From NCBI GenBank assembly GCA_963926925.1, contig CAWUZD010000035.1, positions 1 to 17,928 of the forward strand: a DNA stretch of 17,928 nucleotides. Direction: 5' to 3'. Shown here piece after piece: positions 7,716 to 14,376 of this stretch. The position numbers were made by a program, and so were the translations under genes. The notes beneath the pieces were generated by a model. The model was not told where the DNA came from and did no database searches. It worked only from the letters and a program-made list of their open reading frames with translations. Positions within the stretch are counted from its first letter, which is position 1; each line of letters begins with the position of its first letter. Source of the stretch: Paralactobacillus_A sp963926925. GTDB lineage: Bacteria > Bacillota > Bacilli > Lactobacillales > Lactobacillaceae.

Positions 7716-8330
7716 TTATTGTGAAACAATTACCATTGCTGGCCGCAAAACACGGTCTTTCAATTGATAACCCTTTTGTAATACGGCAACCACCATATCA
7801 GAATCTTGACCAGCTTCAGCTGGCGCTGTTTGCACAGCTTGATGGAAGTTAGGATCAAATTTTTGACCAGCGGCTTTGATTTCAACAATGTCGTGATCCT
7901 TAAGAGCCTTATTCAAATTGTCATAAACCATTTGAATACCCTTCTTCAATTGAGCACCATTTTCATCACTAACTTCGGTTGCCAAAGCACGTTCCAAGTT
8001 ATCAACAATTGGTAAAATATCCTTGGCCAATTTTTGACCATCATACTTCAACAATTGTTGCCGTTCTTTCTTGAAACGTTCATTCATATTGCGATTTTCA
8101 GCAATCGCCCGTAAATATTTATCGTTTGTTTCATCTAATTGCTTTTGTAAATCAGCAATTTTAGCTTGCGCAGCTGCTAATTCATCTTGCTTTGTTTTAT
8201 CAGTAACTTTTTTAGTTTTTGCATCTTTAGTTACCTTTGTTGTTTTAGCAGTTGTCTTATGAGTAGTTTTTTCTTTAGCTACTGTTTTCGTTTGTTTGTC
8301 ATTTTCAGTAGTGTGCTTTTCTGAATTCAA
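7716..8330 (-). CDS. grpE: Nucleotide exchange factor GrpE
   Basis: Releases ADP from DnaK, resetting the chaperone cycle. The C-terminal part has the GrpE core: a long dimerising helix (about 50-110, ending RNMNERFKKERQ), a four-helix segment (DILPIVDNLERAL) and the beta domain, including KFDPNFHQAVQT and the ending QLKDRVLRPAMVIV. An ATG at 8348 is in frame but has no ribosome binding site. AAAGGGGTG lies just five bases before the TTG at 8330, and the same GGGGTG precedes dnaK, so I place the start at TTG (204 aa). Unusually, the first 50 residues are rich in Lys and Thr (for example KTTHKTTAKTTKVTKDAK), whereas this tail is normally acidic. The gene begins 27 bases after the hrcA stop and is cotranscribed with it. 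Confidence 0.95.
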   Translation of the reverse strand: MNSEKHTTENDKQTKTVAKEKTTHKTTAKTTKVTKDAKTKKVTDKTKQDELAAAQAKIADLQKQLDETNDKYLRAIAENRNMNERFKKERQQLLKYDGQKLAKDILPIVDNLERALATEVSDENGAQLKKGIQMVYDNLNKALKDHDIVEIKAAGQKFDPNFHQAVQTAPAEAGQDSDMVVAVLQKGYQLKDRVLRPAMVIVSQ

Positions 8331-8357
8331 TGTCACACCCCTTTTCATTTACACTGG

Positions 8358-9410
8358 TTAATCCAAATGTATATAGTAATCATTCAAACGCTTAACTAGT
8401 TCACTCCGAAAAACATCAAGTAAACCAATAATCCGTGAGTATGGCATCTTGGTTGGGCCAAGCAATGCTACCATCCCGCGACCATGTTTACCAACATCGT
8501 ATGATGCCGTGATTAAACTGTAATTATTCCACATATCACTGGTCATTTCAGGACCAAGGTGAACATGAATATCATGTTCATCAGGATCAACTTGATCATC
8601 CTTTAATAAGGTGGTTAATCCTTGATCATGGTCAATCACATCATATAGTGATTGTAACTGATGCAAATCAGTTTGATCATCAGCATAATTCAATAAGTTC
8701 ATCCGACCACCAACATAGTAATGTTGATGTGCTAAGCGTGTTAGAACTTCATCAAATATATCAACAAAGCCTTGTGGTGAAGCAAGATATTTCATAAACA
8801 TCTGCTTAATCTTACCAGTACTTAATTCACGGTTAATTTCAGCAATTGGTAAACCAACCAACTGATCATTAATAACGCGAATCACCTTTTCAATCATGTC
8901 GCCCTTAATATCAGGTGATAATGTGAAAATTTGGTTTTCAATCGTACCAGCATCCGTCACAATAATTGCCATTACTTGATGGTCATCAAGTGGTACCAAG
9001 CGAAAACCACTTAAGTGCGTCTTCACTGCACTTGGTCCCAAAGCAATCGTGGTGTAATTGGTTAGATTAGACAAGACATTTGCCGATTGTGCAACAATTT
9101 CATCCAGTTTATGATAATTACCATCAAATGAACGTTTAATAGTAGCCACATCAACTAGTGAAGCCGTTGGTTTAATCAGATGATCCAAATAGTAACGATA
9201 CCCGGCAATCGTTGGTACTCGTCCTGAACTAGAATGCGTCTTCGTAATGAGTTGTTCTTTTTCAAGATGAGCCATGTCATTGCGAATGGTAGCGGAACTA
9301 ACCTTAATTGGCAATGATGCTATTAATGTCTTTGAACCAACAGGTTGACCAGTCTCAGTGAACAACCGAATAATAGCTCGTAAAACTGTTACTTGCCGTT
9401 CAGTTAGCAT
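8358..9410 (-). CDS. hrcA: Heat-inducible transcription repressor HrcA
   Basis: Repressor that binds CIRCE and silences the class I heat-shock operon until GroEL, which keeps it active, is titrated by unfolded proteins. The N-terminal winged helix-turn-helix (LTERQVTVLRAIIRLFTETGQ, with KVSSATIRNDMAHLEK as the recognition region and SGRVPTIAGYRYYLD after it) is followed by the GAF-like and dimerisation regions typical of HrcA. The length, 350 aa, is normal. AGAGGTGATC directly upstream fixes the ATG at 9410. It is the first gene of hrcA-grpE-dnaK. A perfect CIRCE lies at 9427-9453, between the promoter and the ribosome binding site, so it should autoregulate. Confidence 0.97.
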   Translation of the reverse strand: MLTERQVTVLRAIIRLFTETGQPVGSKTLIASLPIKVSSATIRNDMAHLEKEQLITKTHSSSGRVPTIAGYRYYLDHLIKPTASLVDVATIKRSFDGNYHKLDEIVAQSANVLSNLTNYTTIALGPSAVKTHLSGFRLVPLDDHQVMAIIVTDAGTIENQIFTLSPDIKGDMIEKVIRVINDQLVGLPIAEINRELSTGKIKQMFMKYLASPQGFVDIFDEVLTRLAHQHYYVGGRMNLLNYADDQTDLHQLQSLYDVIDHDQGLTTLLKDDQVDPDEHDIHVHLGPEMTSDMWNNYSLITASYDVGKHGRGMVALLGPTKMPYSRIIGLLDVFRSELVKRLNDYYIHLD

Positions 9411-9426
9411 CTGATCACCTCTTCTT

Positions 9427-9453
9427 TTAGCACTCTAACCTCTTGAGTGCTAA
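9427..9453. promoter_or_regulatory. CIRCE operator (HrcA binding site)
   Basis: TTAGCACTC, nine bases, GAGTGCTAA matches the established CIRCE consensus at every position. It sits 9 bases downstream of the -10 box and 17 bases upstream of the hrcA ATG, overlapping the expected transcription start. This is the only CIRCE I find in the window. Confidence 0.97.
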
Positions 9454-9461
9454 CAATTATT

Positions 9462-9489
9462 AGTATACCTTATTTATTATAAAAGTCAA
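9462..9489 (-). promoter_or_regulatory. Promoter of the hrcA-grpE-dnaK operon
   Basis: On the minus strand TTGACT (9489-9484) and TATACT (9467-9462) are separated by 16 bases. Both match five of six consensus positions. The predicted start near 9455 lies at the edge of CIRCE, as expected for HrcA repression. Confidence 0.8.
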
Positions 9490-9509
9490 CTATTGTCAAA
9501 GTTTTTTTA

Positions 9510-9860
9510 CTATTTAGCAGTAAGGTCGGCTAATGCTTTTTGGGTACTATCTAATAATTGGTCATATAAACCGACTTGGGCTAAGGTATCAGCCAAATGT
9601 TCAACGTCAGTTAATTCATTATAGTAACCTTCACCACCAGCAACATAAATTGGTGTAATATCATGGTCAAGCATTTCGTACATTCGTCCCATATATTGTG
9701 GATCAATGTTAATACCTGAATCTTCAAATGCACCATTCATAAAAAGTGAACGTTGGTATTTTTCAATATCATCAGCTGTGATTGTGCCAACTTCATTAGC
9801 ATCCCCAAGCCGTTTAATATCAGTGTTAATTTTAGCTAATACTTCATCTAAATCCATCAT
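9510..9860 (-). CDS. Conserved-looking soluble protein of unknown function (116 aa)
   Basis: I do not recognise a domain. The product starts MMDLDEVLAKINTDIKRL, is acidic, has no signal peptide, membrane segment or cysteine, and looks mainly helical. Segments such as YQRSLFMNGAFEDSGINID and YVAGGEGYYNEL may be the structured core. A longer frame to 9932 was rejected because it reads back through the promoter and terminator region. GAGG at 9866-9869 supports the ATG at 9860, or the adjacent one at 9857. It lies between the truB-ribF operon and hrcA on the same strand, with a terminator upstream (9931-9957) and none clearly downstream. It may therefore feed some transcription into hrcA. A heat-shock or flavin role is not supported by anything in the sequence. 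Confidence 0.75.
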   Translation of the reverse strand: MMDLDEVLAKINTDIKRLGDANEVGTITADDIEKYQRSLFMNGAFEDSGINIDPQYMGRMYEMLDHDITPIYVAGGEGYYNELTDVEHLADTLAQVGLYDQLLDSTQKALADLTAK

Positions 9861-9903
9861 TTTAACCTCGTTATCATATTTATTTACTCTTTTTTTATAA
9901 TAC

Positions 9904-9932
9904 GTTATCATTCTTAAAAAATGAAGAGTCAA
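9904..9932 (-). promoter_or_regulatory. Possible promoter of the 116-residue gene
   Basis: TTGACT (9932-9927, minus strand) is followed after 17 bases by GATAAC (9909-9904), a weak -10 box with four of six matches. It starts right after the ribF terminator, which fits a separate transcription unit. The weak -10 keeps confidence low. Confidence 0.35.
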
Positions 9933-9957
9933 AAAAAGACTGTCTTAAACAGTCTTT
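9931..9957 (-). terminator. Rho-independent terminator of truB-ribF
   Basis: On the minus strand AAAGACTGT, loop TTAAG, ACAGTCTTT is followed by further T (seven in total). The stem begins inside the ribF stop codon region. Confidence 0.88.
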
Positions 9958-10909
9958 AGAATAAATCATGTGGTAATAATTTAAAGTATTGCCGCGTTGC
10001 TGTTTCATCACGATGCAATTGGTCAACTAAATCAGTTACTTTTGCAAACTTAATTTCATCCCGTAAATAGTGATACCAACGGACTTTAACGTGTTTACCA
10101 TACAAATCACCATCATAGTTAAGTACATAAACTTCAACGCTTAACGGGTGATCGCCAAACGTGACATCATGACCAACTGAAGCCATCGCTGGATGCCAAA
10201 TTCCATCAAAGTATAATTCAACCGTATAAATTCCCACCCCAGGAATTAACTGTTGGGTATCACTAACAATATTAGCCGTTGGAAAGCCAAGTTGGCGGCC
10301 ACGCGCATCACCATGTACCACTACACCCGTAGTTTCATAGCGATAACCCAGGCGTTGGTTAGCAATATCAATATTACTACCTGTGATTAACTTGCGAATT
10401 TGTGAAGAACCAACTTTTTGATCATTCATCGTAACACATGGCACACTAATGATGTCAAAGCGACCCTGCGCTAATTCGGGTAAAGTCTGCATATTCGCAA
10501 TTGCTGGTTTACCAAACGTATAATCAAAACCGGCTACCACTACTTTGGCATGTAAACCAACTAAGTATTGATCAACAAATGCTTGTGGTGTTAATTGGGC
10601 AAAGTCAGGCGTAAAATGCACGATATATAATAAATCAACATTTAATTGCTTCATTAATTCAATCTTGCGATTACGTGGTGATAAATAAAGATACTCTTCT
10701 TCAGGGACATGATGATAAACCACATCTGGATGTGGTGTTAATGTCATCACCGCTAAAGGTAAATCACGTGCTTCGGCTTCTTGCCGTGCCCGTTCAATCA
10801 CTTGTTGATGCGCGCGATGCACACCATCAAAAAAACCAGTGGCTAATACCACATCTGGATAATGATCTTTTTTACTAAGTGGTGGATAAATATCAACAAC
10901 TTGAATCAT
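9956..10909 (-). CDS. ribF: Bifunctional riboflavin kinase / FAD synthetase
   Basis: Converts riboflavin to FMN and FMN to FAD using ATP. The N-terminal FAD synthetase domain shows the nucleotidyl-transferase motif GFFDGVHRAHQ (about 26-36), where the usual second half HxGH reads HRAH, and a later SSQIRKLI motif. The C-terminal flavokinase domain shows GRQLGFPTANI with the PTAN Mg/ATP motif, then GVGIYTVEL. The total length of 317 aa is standard for the fused enzyme. AAGGAA eight bases upstream supports the ATG at 10909. It is cotranscribed with truB (30-base gap), the common truB-ribF arrangement in Firmicutes, and ends at the terminator 9931-9957. I see no FMN riboswitch in front of it. Confidence 0.96.
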   Translation of the reverse strand: MIQVVDIYPPLSKKDHYPDVVLATGFFDGVHRAHQQVIERARQEAEARDLPLAVMTLTPHPDVVYHHVPEEEYLYLSPRNRKIELMKQLNVDLLYIVHFTPDFAQLTPQAFVDQYLVGLHAKVVVAGFDYTFGKPAIANMQTLPELAQGRFDIISVPCVTMNDQKVGSSQIRKLITGSNIDIANQRLGYRYETTGVVVHGDARGRQLGFPTANIVSDTQQLIPGVGIYTVELYFDGIWHPAMASVGHDVTFGDHPLSVEVYVLNYDGDLYGKHVKVRWYHYLRDEIKFAKVTDLVDQLHRDETATRQYFKLLPHDLF

Positions 10910-10939
10910 TATTTTTCCTTCTTAACTACGACATATTTA

Positions 10940-11854
10940 TTATGGAGTAACACCATTATTTTGCAATAGCATAATCATTGGCTTGTAATTATGTGGAGCA
11001 ACGCGTTGGTATAACGCCTTGACAGTATTAGCATACATTAATGCCACTACATTATCATCATGGTGAGCCAAATTCAAAGCAGCACCGTTGCTAACCCGTG
11101 CCCATTGTGCTGGCGTCAAGATTACTTGCGGATACTTAGCTAATACCTTACGTAATGGCCAAATCACTTCATCACAACGATGTTCACTTACTAACTTGGT
11201 TAATTGGTCTAAGGTTACCGTATTATCAATGGTAAAACCACCACTAGCTTGCCGGGTTAGTTGTGACATAACAGCTGGTACTTGTAATTTTTTACCAAAA
11301 TCAACAGCTAATGTCCGCACATACGTTCCCTTTGAACAAACTACTTCAAAACGAATCTTTTGCGTACCAGCTGCGGCATCAAAGGTTGTTTCACCCAAAC
11401 GAATAAATTGCTTAACCGTAATATGCCGTTCTGGTCGTTCAACACATTCACCGGCTCGCGCATATTCATACAAACGACGCCCGTGCACCTTAACTGCTGA
11501 ATACATTGGCGGAATTTGGGTTAAATCACCAGTCATTTGTTGAAAAACAGCATCAATTTGGTCATTAGTAAATGGTGCTAATAACTTCTTTTGATCAATT
11601 ACTTCACCATCCAAATCTTCAGTGGTGGTGGCAAAGCCTAATGTAATTTCACCTGTATATGTTTTACCACTATTCACTAATAAATTAACAATCTTGGTTG
11701 CTTGTCCCAAACAAATTGGTAGCACGCCATCAACATTAGGATCAAGCGTGCCACTATGGCCAACCTTCCGCATATGTAAAATGTGCCGCACCTTCGCCAC
11801 ACAATCAGCACTTGTCATTCCACGTTCTTTAAATAATGGTAACACACCATCCAT
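10940..11854 (-). CDS. truB: tRNA pseudouridine(55) synthase TruB
   Basis: Isomerises uridine 55 in the T-loop of tRNAs. The 304-residue product has the TruB hallmarks: MDGVLPLFKERGMTSADCV at the N-terminus, the catalytic motif GHSGTLDPNVDGVLPICLG (Asp in TLDP is the nucleophile; the residue after P is usually A or F rather than N), YTGEITLGFATTTEDLDGE, and IPPMYSAVKVHGRRLYEYAR. The later CSKGTYVRTLAVDFGKKL segment contributes to the active site. A GGAG ribosome binding site lies just upstream of the ATG at 11854. It is the first gene of a two-gene operon with ribF, driven by the extended -10 promoter at 11887-11895. Confidence 0.96.
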   Translation of the reverse strand: MDGVLPLFKERGMTSADCVAKVRHILHMRKVGHSGTLDPNVDGVLPICLGQATKIVNLLVNSGKTYTGEITLGFATTTEDLDGEVIDQKKLLAPFTNDQIDAVFQQMTGDLTQIPPMYSAVKVHGRRLYEYARAGECVERPERHITVKQFIRLGETTFDAAAGTQKIRFEVVCSKGTYVRTLAVDFGKKLQVPAVMSQLTRQASGGFTIDNTVTLDQLTKLVSEHRCDEVIWPLRKVLAKYPQVILTPAQWARVSNGAALNLAHHDDNVVALMYANTVKALYQRVAPHNYKPMIMLLQNNGVTP

Positions 11855-11886
11855 ATTATTACTCCTATCCGTATTAAGGTAGTTTA

Positions 11887-11895
11887 ATTATACCA
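11887..11895 (-). promoter_or_regulatory. Extended -10 promoter of truB-ribF
   Basis: On the minus strand TGGTATAAT gives a perfect -10 box with the TG extension. The region 17 bases upstream (TTAAAC) is a poor -35 and lies in the stem of the preceding terminator, so recognition probably relies on the extended -10. Confidence 0.65.
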
Positions 11896-11898
11896 TTG

Positions 11899-11924
11899 AA
11901 AAAGCCGATGTTTAAAACATCGGC
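11899..11924 (-). terminator. Rho-independent terminator of the 28-residue peptide unit
   Basis: On the minus strand GCCGATG, loop TTTTAAA, CATCGGC is followed by TTTTT. The stem is GC-rich and perfect. The only gene between it and the previous terminator (12115-12143) is the 28-residue frame at 11955-12041. Confidence 0.88.
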
Positions 11925-11954
11925 CAGTTTAAATCAATTCAGTAAAATAAATTA

Positions 11955-12041
11955 CTAATGTAACAACGTAAAAATCATCCCTGCAATAACAACTATGCCA
12001 GCAACAAAGCCGACTACGAGTGAAATAACCTTACTTAGCAT
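11955..12041 (-). CDS. Hydrophobic 28-residue peptide, function unknown
   Basis: A very short frame in what otherwise looks like an empty 290-base gap. It begins MLSKVISLVVGFVAG, continues with Ile, Val, Ala, Gly and Met, and ends TLLH. That gives a single predicted membrane helix with one Lys near the N-terminus and one His at the end. The ATG at 12041 is preceded by GGGGTG with seven bases of spacing, within a longer purine-rich AAGGAGAAGGGGTGAG. That is stronger than the signal of many genes here. A terminator follows 31 bases after the stop, and a direct repeat with a CATAAT -10 box lies upstream. The complete unit supports real expression. Known short membrane peptides include type I toxins and small regulatory subunits of membrane proteins, but I see no family match and no antisense promoter evidence. 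Confidence 0.6.
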   Translation of the reverse strand: MLSKVISLVVGFVAGIVVIAGMIFTLLH

Positions 12042-12072
12042 TTCAACTCACCCCTTCTCCTTTTCCACTATT

Positions 12073-12103
12073 ATTATGTAAGAAGATGAAGTAAAGATGA
12101 AGT
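12073..12103 (-). promoter_or_regulatory. Direct-repeat operator and -10 box of the 28-residue peptide gene
   Basis: ACTTCATCTT occurs twice on the minus strand (plus-strand 12094-12103 and 12083-12092) with an 11-bp period, one helical turn. The repeats cover the place where a -35 box should be, upstream of CATAAT at 12078-12073. There is no good -35 sequence. This layout is typical of promoters activated by OmpR/PhoB-family response regulators; which regulator binds is unknown. Confidence 0.5.
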
Positions 12104-12114
12104 GAAATGCTTAC

Positions 12115-12143
12115 AAAAAACACTGGTAATGATTACCAGTGTT
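12115..12143 (-). terminator. Rho-independent terminator of tpx
   Basis: On the minus strand AACACTGGT, a short loop (AATCATT), ACCAGTGTT is followed by more T, six in total. It begins seven bases beyond the tpx stop codon. Confidence 0.9.
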
Positions 12144-12149
12144 GCGTTA

Positions 12150-12644
12150 TTATGATAATTTTTGCAAGCGTGTTAATGCTGCGTCATAGTTAGGTTCATG
12201 TGATAATTCGGTTACCAATTCACGGTACAAAATCTTACCGGTTTGATCAACAATCCACACACTCCGGGCATCAATGCCAGCACTTGCAATAAACAAGCCC
12301 ATTGCTTCACCAAAATGATGAGCTGCATCAGAATACATTGGCATTCTTGTAACATCAGCTTGGTCGCGCCATGCTTGTTGTTCAGCTGCCGTATTAGTTG
12401 AAATAGTCATAAAATTAACATCAGGATACTTAACAATTTCATCATTAAAATGTTTCGTAGAGAGACTGCAAACCGGCGTATTAATATTAGAAACAACACT
12501 AATTAATGTTGTTTTCGTTAATAAAGTTTGCTTATTTACCGCATTACCTGCCGCATCAATAACGGTAAAATCAGGTAATTGGTCACCAACATTAAGTGGT
12601 GTCCCGTTAGTCATTAATGGTTGACCTTTTTTCGTAAATTCCAT
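12150..12644 (-). CDS. tpx: Thiol peroxidase (Tpx), single-cysteine variant
   Basis: Peroxiredoxin of the Tpx subfamily that reduces hydrogen or alkyl peroxides in the cytoplasm. The thioredoxin-like fold is recognisable from VGDQLPDFTVID, the active-site region INTPVCSLSTKHF with the peroxidatic Cys59, FGEAMGLFI, and ARSVWIVDQTGKILY with the conserved Arg. The product is 164 aa, standard for Tpx. The resolving cysteine that Tpx proteins normally carry about 34 residues later in a WCxAxG context is absent: the sequence reads AWRDQADV. Cys59 is the only cysteine, so a 1-Cys mechanism or an external thiol is implied. The residue two before the usual IxT motif, normally Pro, is Ser. A GTG at 12662 was rejected, since AAAGGAAG lies seven bases before the ATG at 12644. 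Confidence 0.93.
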   Translation of the reverse strand: MEFTKKGQPLMTNGTPLNVGDQLPDFTVIDAAGNAVNKQTLLTKTTLISVVSNINTPVCSLSTKHFNDEIVKYPDVNFMTISTNTAAEQQAWRDQADVTRMPMYSDAAHHFGEAMGLFIASAGIDARSVWIVDQTGKILYRELVTELSHEPNYDAALTRLQKLS

Positions 12645-12677
12645 CTTAATGCTTCCTTTCACTACTATCTGTTATTC

Positions 12678-12706
12678 ATTGTAGTGCATCCCGATTTAAG
12701 ATACAA
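12678..12706 (-). promoter_or_regulatory. Promoter of tpx
   Basis: On the minus strand TTGTAT (12706-12701) and TACAAT (12683-12678) are separated by 17 bases. The -10 is good and the -35 weak. It begins immediately after the amidohydrolase stop codon, whose gene has no terminator of its own here, so read-through into tpx is possible. Confidence 0.5.
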
Positions 12707-12707
12707 T

Positions 12708-14279
12708 TTAACGCTGATAAACTAACTTACCGGCTAAGTAAGTTGCCTGAACTTTGACGTCTTTAATCTTAGCGCTAGGAATATTAAAAAGATTATCACT
12801 CAAAATCACAAAGTCAGCGGCTTTGCCAACTTGTAATGAACCATTATCATGAAAACCACCAATTAAGGCAGCATACTTGGTATACATTAGAACTGCTTGA
12901 TTAATGGTAATTGCTTCACTAGCATTAACAACATCATCATTAGCTGTCTGCCGTGTTACCGCAGCATACATCCCATAAAACGGACTATCAGGTTCATACC
13001 ATGGTGTACATGGTGCATCAGAACTTAACGCCGTTAATTTATCAGTGGCAAGCATACTCTTAATCCGATAAGCTTCTTGAAATTGGTGTTGATTCAAAAA
13101 ATTACGATATGATTTATCTTCAGCAAAGAAGAAAATTGGTTGGGTAACTAATGCGTAGTTCATTTTGGCAGTTTTAATTTGTTGCAGCATTGCATCGCTT
13201 AACAATGATGCATGTTCAATCCGCACCGCTGGCACATCAGTTAACCATGGTATCATTTGACTAGTAACATCCAAAACTAATTGCAATGCGGCATCGCCCA
13301 TCGCATGAATCGCTACTTGCAAATGATGATCACGGGCAAAATTAACCGCTTGCGTTAATTTAGCGCGGTTAGTTAATTCAACTCCCATCTTACCGGATGG
13401 ATATGGAACAGTATTAAAGGCTGTTTCACCAGAAATACTACCATCCATAAACACCTTAATACCGGCTACCCGTAATTGGTCATCACCACTTGGCTGTAAA
13501 TCAATACCATTTAACTCATCGTAAACATAATAAATGCCAACTTTAGGCATAAAACCTTGTTTTAACGCATCTTGATAAAGCTGTAATGATGGGTAGGGCC
13601 GTAACCGTCCCATCATTTCGCCAACAGCAACTAACCCATTTTCAAGATAATGTTGATTACTATTAACCATGTTAGTCACATCAGTTGCATAACTTTGGGC
13701 GGATTTAGCCTTAATTAATAATTGGGTAGCAGCAACTTCACGCATAAAACCATTAGGCCGACCATCAGGAAAGTGTTCAATAAAACCACCTTTTGGATTA
13801 GATGTATCCTTCGTAATTCCCGCTAAAGCAAGCGCCTTAGAATTACCAACTGAAGAATGACAATCCGAACGATAAATAAAAATCGGTTGGGTAGTCGTTA
13901 CCGCATCCAAATCATCAACGGTGGGACTGCGGTGTTCTGCTAACTTGGTTTCATCAAAACCCCAACCTTCAATCCATACATCTGGACCCTTACCAAATGC
14001 TGGTGAATGTCGTAGTGCAGCTTGCATTTCCTTAATACTGTTAACATGCGGTGGCGTGCATGCTACGCCATGCAATGCATCCGCAATATATTTAGGATGC
14101 GTATGGCAATCAATTAACCCTGGTAAAACCGTTTGTCCATGTAGATTAACCACTTCACCAGTAACTGGTAAATTATTACCAATTTCCACAACTTTACCAT
14201 CATCAACAATCATTGTTGTTGCGAAACTATTAGCATCAGTTCCTAAGAAAATTTTGCCATTAATAAAAGTTTGTTTCAT
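12708..14279 (-). CDS. YtcJ-like metal-dependent amidohydrolase
   Basis: Member of the amidohydrolase superfamily, amidohydrolase_3/YtcJ subgroup, which hydrolyses C-N bonds in amides or cyclic ureides. The true substrate cannot be read from sequence. The 523-residue protein has the composite beta domain at both ends (MKQTFINGKIF and ADFVILSDNLF) and a TIM-barrel core. Metal-binding motifs are LPGLIDCHTHP (HxH), AIHAMGDAA, VRIEHASLL, and ALSSDAPCTPWYEPDSPF with the catalytic Asp. No signal peptide is present, so it is cytoplasmic. AAAGGAG nine bases upstream fixes the ATG at 14279. It diverges from a prolyl-tRNA editing gene with a perfect inverted repeat at 14295-14322 between them. It ends 64 bases before the tpx ATG. 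Confidence 0.9.
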   Translation of the reverse strand: MKQTFINGKIFLGTDANSFATTMIVDDGKVVEIGNNLPVTGEVVNLHGQTVLPGLIDCHTHPKYIADALHGVACTPPHVNSIKEMQAALRHSPAFGKGPDVWIEGWGFDETKLAEHRSPTVDDLDAVTTTQPIFIYRSDCHSSVGNSKALALAGITKDTSNPKGGFIEHFPDGRPNGFMREVAATQLLIKAKSAQSYATDVTNMVNSNQHYLENGLVAVGEMMGRLRPYPSLQLYQDALKQGFMPKVGIYYVYDELNGIDLQPSGDDQLRVAGIKVFMDGSISGETAFNTVPYPSGKMGVELTNRAKLTQAVNFARDHHLQVAIHAMGDAALQLVLDVTSQMIPWLTDVPAVRIEHASLLSDAMLQQIKTAKMNYALVTQPIFFFAEDKSYRNFLNQHQFQEAYRIKSMLATDKLTALSSDAPCTPWYEPDSPFYGMYAAVTRQTANDDVVNASEAITINQAVLMYTKYAALIGGFHDNGSLQVGKAADFVILSDNLFNIPSAKIKDVKVQATYLAGKLVYQR

Positions 14280-14294
14280 AAGATTACTCCTTTC

Positions 14295-14322
14295 TTTTTA
14301 ATTATGTTATCATAATTAAAAA
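14295..14322. promoter_or_regulatory. Perfect inverted repeat, candidate operator
   Basis: TTTTTAATTATG, four bases (TTAT), CATAATTAAAAA is a perfect 12-bp inverted repeat in the 97-base divergent region between the amidohydrolase and the editing deacylase. It lies about 15 bases from the amidohydrolase start and 28 bases upstream of the plus-strand -10 box. It has no T-run placed as a terminator for either flanking gene, so an operator for a dimeric regulator is more likely. Confidence 0.5.
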
Positions 14323-14349
14323 TTTATGAAAGCCCTTTTATAAAAATAT

Positions 14350-14355
14350 TATAAT
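14350..14355 (+). promoter_or_regulatory. -10 box of the editing deacylase gene
   Basis: A perfect TATAAT lies 21 bases before the ATG at 14377. The -35 region (around 14325-14332, TATGAAAG) matches poorly. The predicted start of transcription would leave a leader of about 15 bases that just contains the AAAAGGAG ribosome binding site. Confidence 0.55.
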
Positions 14356-14376
14356 GAAAGTAAAAGGAGTGATTAG

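Noticed and set aside
9855..9932. Longer N-terminus for the 116-residue protein
   Set aside because: The extension reads through the promoter-like region and into the preceding terminator, and lacks a ribosome binding site.
10675..10878. 67-residue plus-strand frame inside ribF
   Set aside because: Antisense shadow of the FAD synthetase domain without start signals.
11088..11543. 151-residue plus-strand frame inside truB
   Set aside because: It lies entirely antisense to truB, whose active-site motifs are clear, and has no ribosome binding site or family resemblance.
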